DNA from: CAZOBJ01 sp964577825
GTDB lineage: Bacteria > Planctomycetota > SZUA-567 > JAFGNG01
Assembly: GCA_964577825.1 (NCBI GenBank)
Contig: CAZOBJ010000032.1
Span: 1 to 28,947, forward strand
Length of the DNA: 28,947 nt
Direction: 5' to 3'
Each line of letters opens with the position of its first letter. The stretch's first letter is position 1. The notes beneath the pieces were generated by a model, which did no database searches, was not told where the DNA came from, and saw only the letters and a list, made by a program, of their open reading frames with translations. This document shows positions 23,893 through 28,947 of this stretch, piece by piece. A program made the translations under genes and the position numbers.

Positions 23893-25644
23893 CTATTCCA
23901 CAACACGGACTCGCGTCCACTTGCGTACTGAGTTGACCATCCACACGGTATCGGCTCGGGAAAGGTCCGCTGACGTGAGCGCTCGTTCCTCGATGAGCCC
24001 TTCGCGAAGGAGATGGTCGCGAAACACACCGGGCAGCAGTCCGCAGTCGAGAGGTGGAGTGAATCGCTCTCCGTCCAGTTCGAGCACCAAATTGGCAATG
24101 CTGGTCTCTGTGATCTCGCCGCGATCGTTGCGCAGAACAACGTCGTTGCAGTCTGGCCGTTCGGCGCGCGCCCGGTCGTAGACCTCTCGGTTGGTGGTCT
24201 TGTGATAGAGAAAGACGTCGCGCGGGTCCACCGGCGTGGCCGCGAGTCCCACGCGCGGCTCCCCCAGGGATGCGAGCGGCGCGGCCTCGATTTGCGTTGT
24301 GCCGTCGGCACGAACCAGCACGCGCACCTTCAGGCGCCGGTCGTGCGAGGTCGGCGGTCGGGTCCATGGGCGGCTGAGCAACGCCTCGCGCAGAGCGCCT
24401 CGGTCCAGCGGTCGGCCGAAATAGGAAGCGCTAGCGGCCAACCGGCTTAGGTGTTCTTCGAGCAGAAAATACGCGCCCTGTTCGAAGAGGAGGGACTCCA
24501 GAAGGTTAAACCGGGGTGCGGGAACGCGCGAGAGCACCGCTGCCTTGGCCAGGCATTCGCGGTACTCGTCCTCAGGGGAGGAGTCCCATGTGATTCCTCC
24601 ACCCACGGGATATCGAGCGCGGCCGGCCTCTCGATCGATGGTGAGTGTGCGGATCGCCACATTGAAGCGAGCCTGTCTCTCCGGCCCCCATCGGCCGATC
24701 GCACCGCAGTAGACGCCGCGCGGGAAGAGCTCCAGGTCGCGGATGATCTCCATGGTGCGGACCTTGGGGGCTCCCGTGACCGAACCACAAGGAAAGAGCG
24801 CCCGCAAGAGCTCGGGCACACTTGCTTTGGTGCGTGAAGTGATGGTGGAGGTGAGCTGCCACACCGTCGGATACTGTTCAAGGGTTGCGAACCGACGAAC
24901 CCTCACAGACCCCGGGGCGCTCAGTCGGCCCATGTCATTGCGCAACAGGTCCACGATCATCGCGTTCTCGGACCGGTCCTTTGGCGAGTTCGTCAGCTCA
25001 TCGGCGAGCAACCGGTCCTCGCCGGACCATCGTCCGCGGGGGCGAGTGCCCTTCATGGGGCGCGTGGTGAGGCGGTTGCCTTGCAGGTCGAAGAAGAGCT
25101 CCGGGGATATGGACACGATCACGTGCCGGCCCGTATCCACATAGGCAGCGTACTCGGACGGTTGGACTGCACAGAGTCGATAGAAGGTCGCGCGAGGATC
25201 GCCGCAAAAGGGCGCCTCCAAAGGGAACGTGTAGTTGACTTGGTAGGTGTGGCCCGCAGCGATCCACTCTCGTATCCGTGTCACGGCGTCCAGGTAGTCC
25301 CGTCTGCCAAGCAGCGGGTGCCAGTCCCCGGAGACGACGCTCGACGCAGCGTGCTCATCTCGGGGCAGGGGGGGCGGGCGCTCTTCGGACGCATCGTAGA
25401 AGCCGAGCCACAGGACGGGCAGGCCCGCCTGGGGGGCATGGGTGCATAACGCACGGTCGAGCGCTGTGGCGGCCTCATACCCGATAAATCCGATCGCACA
25501 AAGACCCTGGCGCACGAAGTGCTCAGCCCGAGACAGCGCACGCGGCACATCGTTGGGCGCGTAGGCAGACACAACTTCGACAGGCTCGCCGAAGATCGTC
25601 TCGGCGCTCGTAGAGACCAAACGGACCTCGCCCGTGGATTCCAT
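23893..25644 (-). CDS. pabB: Aminodeoxychorismate synthase component I fused to ADC lyase (PabB-PabC)
   Basis: 583 residues joining two steps of p-aminobenzoate synthesis for folate. Residues 1-375 are PabB: YQVNYTFPLEAPF near 134-146, PMKGTRPRG at 196-204 with the key Lys198, RSENAMIVDLLRND at 224-237, GSVTGAPKVRTMEIIRDLE near 287-305, then YPVGGGITWDSSPEDE. Residues 378-583 are PabC, a fold-IV PLP lyase: NLLESLLFEQGAYFLLEEHL, PLP-binding Lys482 in YHKTTNRE, and ETSIANLVLE near 513-522. No PabA glutaminase gene is in the window. Start: ATG at 25644 has GGGAG about 8 bases upstream; an ATG at 25722 in the same frame has an unlike, Arg-rich leader. It is divergent from aroA, which makes the chorismate precursor. 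Confidence 0.94.
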   Translation of the reverse strand: MESTGEVRLVSTSAETIFGEPVEVVSAYAPNDVPRALSRAEHFVRQGLCAIGFIGYEAATALDRALCTHAPQAGLPVLWLGFYDASEERPPPLPRDEHAASSVVSGDWHPLLGRRDYLDAVTRIREWIAAGHTYQVNYTFPLEAPFCGDPRATFYRLCAVQPSEYAAYVDTGRHVIVSISPELFFDLQGNRLTTRPMKGTRPRGRWSGEDRLLADELTNSPKDRSENAMIVDLLRNDMGRLSAPGSVRVRRFATLEQYPTVWQLTSTITSRTKASVPELLRALFPCGSVTGAPKVRTMEIIRDLELFPRGVYCGAIGRWGPERQARFNVAIRTLTIDREAGRARYPVGGGITWDSSPEDEYRECLAKAAVLSRVPAPRFNLLESLLFEQGAYFLLEEHLSRLAASASYFGRPLDRGALREALLSRPWTRPPTSHDRRLKVRVLVRADGTTQIEAAPLASLGEPRVGLAATPVDPRDVFLYHKTTNREVYDRARAERPDCNDVVLRNDRGEITETSIANLVLELDGERFTPPLDCGLLPGVFRDHLLREGLIEERALTSADLSRADTVWMVNSVRKWTRVRVVE

Positions 25645-25764
25645 GCAGCCGCTCCCATGGGCTCGAGTTGACTTTCGGCAACTCAGGCGCACAACTATGC
25701 GCAACAAGCCCGCGGAGCGCAAGCGGGAGAATGCCGCCGGACGCTTTTCAGCCCTCCTACGCCG

Positions 25765-25792
25765 TTGACAATTGTGGACGACGGCCTAGGCT
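25765..25792 (+). promoter_or_regulatory. Promoter candidate for aroA
   Basis: A perfect TTGACA (25765-25770) is followed after 16 bases by TAGGCT (25787-25792), a poor -10 sharing only T, A and the last T. It lies about 60 bases before the aroA GTG in the 207-bp divergent gap with pabBC. I found no clear promoter for pabBC in this gap. Confidence 0.35.
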
Positions 25793-25851
25793 AGCGGACG
25801 CTCTCCGCGGCGCGACCGTGAGCGATACAGAAGCACAGAAAGGATCCTGCC

Positions 25852-27135
25852 GTGATTCTGCGCAGCGAGTCCTCTAGGCTACGAGGCACCGCACGCATGC
25901 CTAGTTCCAAAAGCCATACCGTGCGCGCGGTTATGTTCGGGCTGTTGGCCGAGGGCACGAGTACGATACGCGACCCCCTCGACAGCGGCGACACGCGGGC
26001 CGCGGTCGACGCGGCACAGGGCCTGGGGGCCACGGTGGAGATCGGGGACGTGTGGCACGTCCAGGGCGTAGCGGGAAAGGTGCAGGCGCCAGGAGACGTG
26101 ATCGACGTGCGCAACAGCGGCACCACGCTCTATATCGCCATGAGCGCGGCGGCATTGTGCAATGCGGGATGGACCGTGTTCACGGGCGACGCGCAGATCC
26201 GCCGGCGGCCTGCGGACCGCCTGATTGAGGCGCTCAAGGAGCTGGGCGCGCAGGCCTTCTCCACTCGCGGCAACGGATGCGCGCCGCTTGTGGTGGGTGG
26301 GCCCTTGCGCGGCGGCCGGACCATGATCGAATGCCCTACGAGCCAGTACCTCACCAGCCTGCTCATGAGCACCCCGTTGGCGGAGGCGGACACGGACATC
26401 GCTGTGCCGCTCCTGCATGAGCATCCCTACGTGCGCATGACCCTGCGCTGGCTTGACGAGCTCGGCATCCAATACGAGGCCTCCGAGAGCCTGGATCGGT
26501 TCCGCATCCCGGCGGGGCAGGGGTACCGGGCCTTTGACCGGCAGGTGCCAGCGGACTTTTCCAGCGCCACGTTCTTTTTGTGCGCAGCCGCGATCACGGA
26601 CAGCGACGTGCTGCTCCAGGGGCTCGACATGCAGGACACCCAGGGCGATAAGGCAGTGATCGACTACCTGCGGGCCATGGGCGCCTCGATCGAGGAGACC
26701 CCGGAGGGCCTGCGCGTGCGCGGAGGCGCGCTGCACGGCGCGGACCTGGACCTCAACGCCACGCCGGACGCGCTGCCCGCCATGGCGGCTGCGGCGTGTT
26801 ACGCGAAAGGAGTCACGCGGCTCCAGAACGTGCCCCAGGCGCGCCAGAAGGAAACGGACAGAATCGCGGTTATGTGCCAGGAGTTGGGGAAGCTGGGCGC
26901 GAGGGTGCGCGAGCTTCCCGACGGCCTGGAGATCGAAGAGTCGCCGCTGCAGGGTGGAACGGCCCGCGGGCACGACGACCACCGGGTGGTCATGGCCCTG
27001 AGCCTGGCGGGATTCGCCGCTCGGAGAGCGGTCGTTGTGGACTCGGCCGAGGCGATCGCTGTCACTGTGCCGGACTTCGCGGACAAGATGGCCGCGCTCG
27101 GCGCGCGGATTCAGATGCGCGAAGCCACGGCTTGA
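25852..27135 (+). CDS. aroA: 3-phosphoshikimate 1-carboxyvinyltransferase (EPSP synthase), divergent
   Basis: 427-residue shikimate-pathway enzyme joining shikimate-3-phosphate and phosphoenolpyruvate. Seen: SSKSHTVRA with Lys20, Ser21 and Arg25, NSGTT at 88-92, Arg119 in RRRPADRLIEAL, TSQYLTSLLM, Asp306 in TPDALPAMAAAA, KETDRI with Lys333, Glu334 and Arg337, and GHDDHR at 373-378. These match the E. coli residues for both substrates. Two departures: the Arg expected two residues after NSGTT is not there (NSGTTLYIAMSA, Tyr94), and the late Lys of the E. coli enzyme (K411) lines up with Val404, a position that varies in other EPSP synthases. Start is GTG at 25852 with AAAGGAT about 8 bases upstream. 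The heparinase-like gene begins 25 bp later. Confidence 0.88.
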   Translation: MILRSESSRLRGTARMPSSKSHTVRAVMFGLLAEGTSTIRDPLDSGDTRAAVDAAQGLGATVEIGDVWHVQGVAGKVQAPGDVIDVRNSGTTLYIAMSAAALCNAGWTVFTGDAQIRRRPADRLIEALKELGAQAFSTRGNGCAPLVVGGPLRGGRTMIECPTSQYLTSLLMSTPLAEADTDIAVPLLHEHPYVRMTLRWLDELGIQYEASESLDRFRIPAGQGYRAFDRQVPADFSSATFFLCAAAITDSDVLLQGLDMQDTQGDKAVIDYLRAMGASIEETPEGLRVRGGALHGADLDLNATPDALPAMAAAACYAKGVTRLQNVPQARQKETDRIAVMCQELGKLGARVRELPDGLEIEESPLQGGTARGHDDHRVVMALSLAGFAARRAVVVDSAEAIAVTVPDFADKMAALGARIQMREATA

Positions 27136-27160
27136 CCTGGGACTGGCAAAGGAGCGGACC

Positions 27161-28947
27161 ATGGTTGGGACGTTGAACGAGACCCGATTCTTTGGGGGAT
27201 TCGCGTCAGCATGTGTCAGTGCACTTGTCCTGCTCCTCGGCCTGGGCGCTTTAGCGACAGCGGGGCAGGGCGCCCCCGCGACCGCTGAGCGGCCGGCTGT
27301 GGAGTCGAGCGGCTCGAGTCTGCTGAGTGGGGTGGACGTACCCTCGCTGACCGCCCAAGACTTGGCGCACTACATGCGCCCCGACCATCCACGCCTGTTC
27401 CTGAACAGCGACTTGTGGCCGGCTATGCGAGAGCGCGCTTTCGGCGAGGGCAGGGACGCCTATGAGAGGATGGCAACCGTCGTCGACGCACTCGACCCCA
27501 CGGACGCCATGCAGACCAAGAACTGGGGCACGGACCTACCCGCCGCGGCCTTTGTGTATCGCATGACCGGCGAGCGAGAGTTGCTGGACAAGATCCGGAG
27601 GATGCTGGAGGCGAGCCTCGACTACTACGAGAACATATTCGCTGAGTGCGAGGACCAACAAGACCTGTGGGCCTACGGGGACATGCGGTATTCGCACACG
27701 CGCATCGCCTGGTTGGCGGCTCTGGACTGGGTGTGGAACGACCTCGCGCCGGATGAGCGCCGCGCGTTCGCCTCGCGCATGGTCGACCACGTGTACGAGC
27801 AATTGACGCGCTGGCCGGATTTCAGAAACTGGCAAGGATCGTTCTACCTGATGGACAACTTGTACTGGTATGCCGGCGTGGTCCTGGCGGACAAGGAGCT
27901 GGAAGAAGAGCAGTACCACCGCGCGCTCGAAATCCTAGAGAAAGGCTACAGCACGCACATGAACATGATGCGCGCTCGCGAGGACCAGCGCACGGACGAC
28001 GGCAACGTGCGCGTGCGCTTCGCATACAGCGCGCCGAACTACCCCCACGCCGATTGGAGCTTCCTGCACACCTGGCGGGCCGCGATCAGCCCGGACATTC
28101 CACAGCCCTGGCATCACACCGCGCTCATGCCCAATCACCTGTATTGGAACCTGCTCCCGGGCATCCGGTATTTTGGCTTGGGCTTCGCCTGGCATAAGGA
28201 CAATCACGTGGGCAACGCGGGCGTCCTGGGCGGCAATCTGGCCCAACATGTGTATTTCTACGAAGACTCTCATCCGGACATGGTCCGTCTTGCGCGCTAC
28301 CTGTGGCAGCGGTTCGACATGGGGCGAGGCGGCAAGTACGGCTCAGTGCCGATCTGGAGCGCCATCTGGTCGCCTGCCGACATGGATGCGCCTCAGGTGC
28401 AGCTGCCGGACAATCTGCCCCTGGCGCGGCACTTCGCGAGCAACGGGACCGTGCTGATGCGCACGGGCGGCGGGCCGGAGGATACCTATGCGCTCTTCAA
28501 CATGTCGGGCACGGAGTACAGCTCCAATCAGTTCGATGCCACGCACTTCGGCATCTACAAGCAGGGATTCCTGGCCTTGGACACCGGTACGCGCAACTCC
28601 TGGCCTCACCAGACCGACTACGCCTCACAGACCGTGGCGCACAACTGTGTGCTGATCCGGATGCCCGGGGAGCAGTTCGTGGGTATGTTCGGCGGCCGCG
28701 AAGCCCAGAGCAACGCCGGCGGGCAGCGGGAGCGATTCGAGGCCATTGACCCGGTTGCGTTCGAGACGAACCAATACTTCGCGTATGCGGCCACGGATGC
28801 GACCGGCGCATACCATCCGGACAAGTGCGCGGAGATGGTTCGGCAGTTCCTGTTTCTGCCGCCGGATCACTTCGTGGTCTTTGACCGCGTGACCTCGACC
28901 AGGGCGGAGTACCCGAAGAAATGGCTCCTGCATACGGCCAACGAGCC
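27161..28947 (+). CDS. Secreted heparinase II/III-like polysaccharide lyase, 3' end missing
   Basis: The frame is open from ATG 27161 to the window end (595 residues seen), with AAGGAGCG about 7 bases before the ATG. A signal peptide covers about 1-35 (hydrophobic core ALVLLLGLGALATA), so the enzyme is exported. Residues 50-370 form a helical barrel-like region as in alginate lyases and heparinases (SFYLMDNLYWYAG near 228-240). A beta-sandwich part follows, with NQFDATHFGIYKQGFLALD near 456-474, QTVAHNCVLI near 490-499, and HFVVFDRV then KKWLLHT near the end; these are the usual heparinase II/III features. Expected role: eliminative cleavage of an acidic polysaccharide outside the inner membrane; the substrate cannot be told. 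It lies 25 bp after aroA, so the two may share a transcript. Confidence 0.88.
   Translation, partial: MVGTLNETRFFGGFASACVSALVLLLGLGALATAGQGAPATAERPAVESSGSSLLSGVDVPSLTAQDLAHYMRPDHPRLFLNSDLWPAMRERAFGEGRDAYERMATVVDALDPTDAMQTKNWGTDLPAAAFVYRMTGERELLDKIRRMLEASLDYYENIFAECEDQQDLWAYGDMRYSHTRIAWLAALDWVWNDLAPDERRAFASRMVDHVYEQLTRWPDFRNWQGSFYLMDNLYWYAGVVLADKELEEEQYHRALEILEKGYSTHMNMMRAREDQRTDDGNVRVRFAYSAPNYPHADWSFLHTWRAAISPDIPQPWHHTALMPNHLYWNLLPGIRYFGLGFAWHKDNHVGNAGVLGGNLAQHVYFYEDSHPDMVRLARYLWQRFDMGRGGKYGSVPIWSAIWSPADMDAPQVQLPDNLPLARHFASNGTVLMRTGGGPEDTYALFNMSGTEYSSNQFDATHFGIYKQGFLALDTGTRNSWPHQTDYASQTVAHNCVLIRMPGEQFVGMFGGREAQSNAGGQRERFEAIDPVAFETNQYFAYAATDATGAYHPDKCAEMVRQFLFLPPDHFVVFDRVTSTRAEYPKKWLLHTANE

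Noticed and set aside
1..28947. CRISPR arrays, insertion sequences, prophage or integrase genes
   Set aside because: No spaced direct repeats, transposase or integrase motifs were seen on either strand.

Overview
The window is GC-rich bacterial chromosome, densely coded on both strands. No plasmid, phage or insertion-sequence genes were seen. It combines Gram-negative-type envelope genes (HflK/HflC-like SPFH proteins, UDP-glucuronate decarboxylase, membrane glycosyltransferases, S41 protease), very large ABC-2 permeases and a secreted heparinase/alginate-lyase-like enzyme. This would suit a PVC-type bacterium or a neighbouring uncultured phylum such as Hydrogenedentota or Sumerlaeota. That placement is an impression from gene content; there is no rRNA or other firm marker.

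Region 1 (1-10681, minus strand) is one long apparent operon. In transcription order it encodes a small ABC-2 permease, a protein with about seven N-terminal membrane segments fused to an SPFH domain, an HflC-like protein, an HflK-like protein, a P1B-type metal ATPase, an ABC ATPase, a second ABC-2 permease with a large inserted domain, and the start of a membrane-anchored protein that leaves the window. Gaps are short or absent. A promoter candidate (10653-10681) and a leader hairpin lie upstream. Three consecutive SPFH genes next to a metal pump and a complete ABC exporter make this the best candidate for an undescribed membrane system.

Region 2 (10802-15453, minus) is a glycan cassette: a GT-C-like membrane glycosyltransferase, a GT2 glycosyltransferase with what looks like a partial methyltransferase at its N-terminus, and UDP-glucuronate decarboxylase (UDP-xylose formation). 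A tRNA-Val(UAC) gene with its own promoter lies just upstream.

Region 3 (15495-19836, plus) holds an exported transglutaminase-like protein, a compact DEAD-box helicase with a DEVD motif II, and an isolated type II secretion/type IV pilus F-like membrane protein. The last gene overlaps the convergent folC tail by 43 bp.

Region 4 (19794-25644, minus) runs pabB-pabC fusion, S41 processing protease, folC. Two folate-pathway genes therefore flank a periplasmic protease.

Region 5 (25765-28947, plus) has an EPSP synthase (aroA) that departs from the family signature at one Arg, then a secreted heparinase II/III-like enzyme cut by the window end. The shikimate/chorismate step (aroA) and chorismate use for p-aminobenzoate (pabBC) are divergently arranged.
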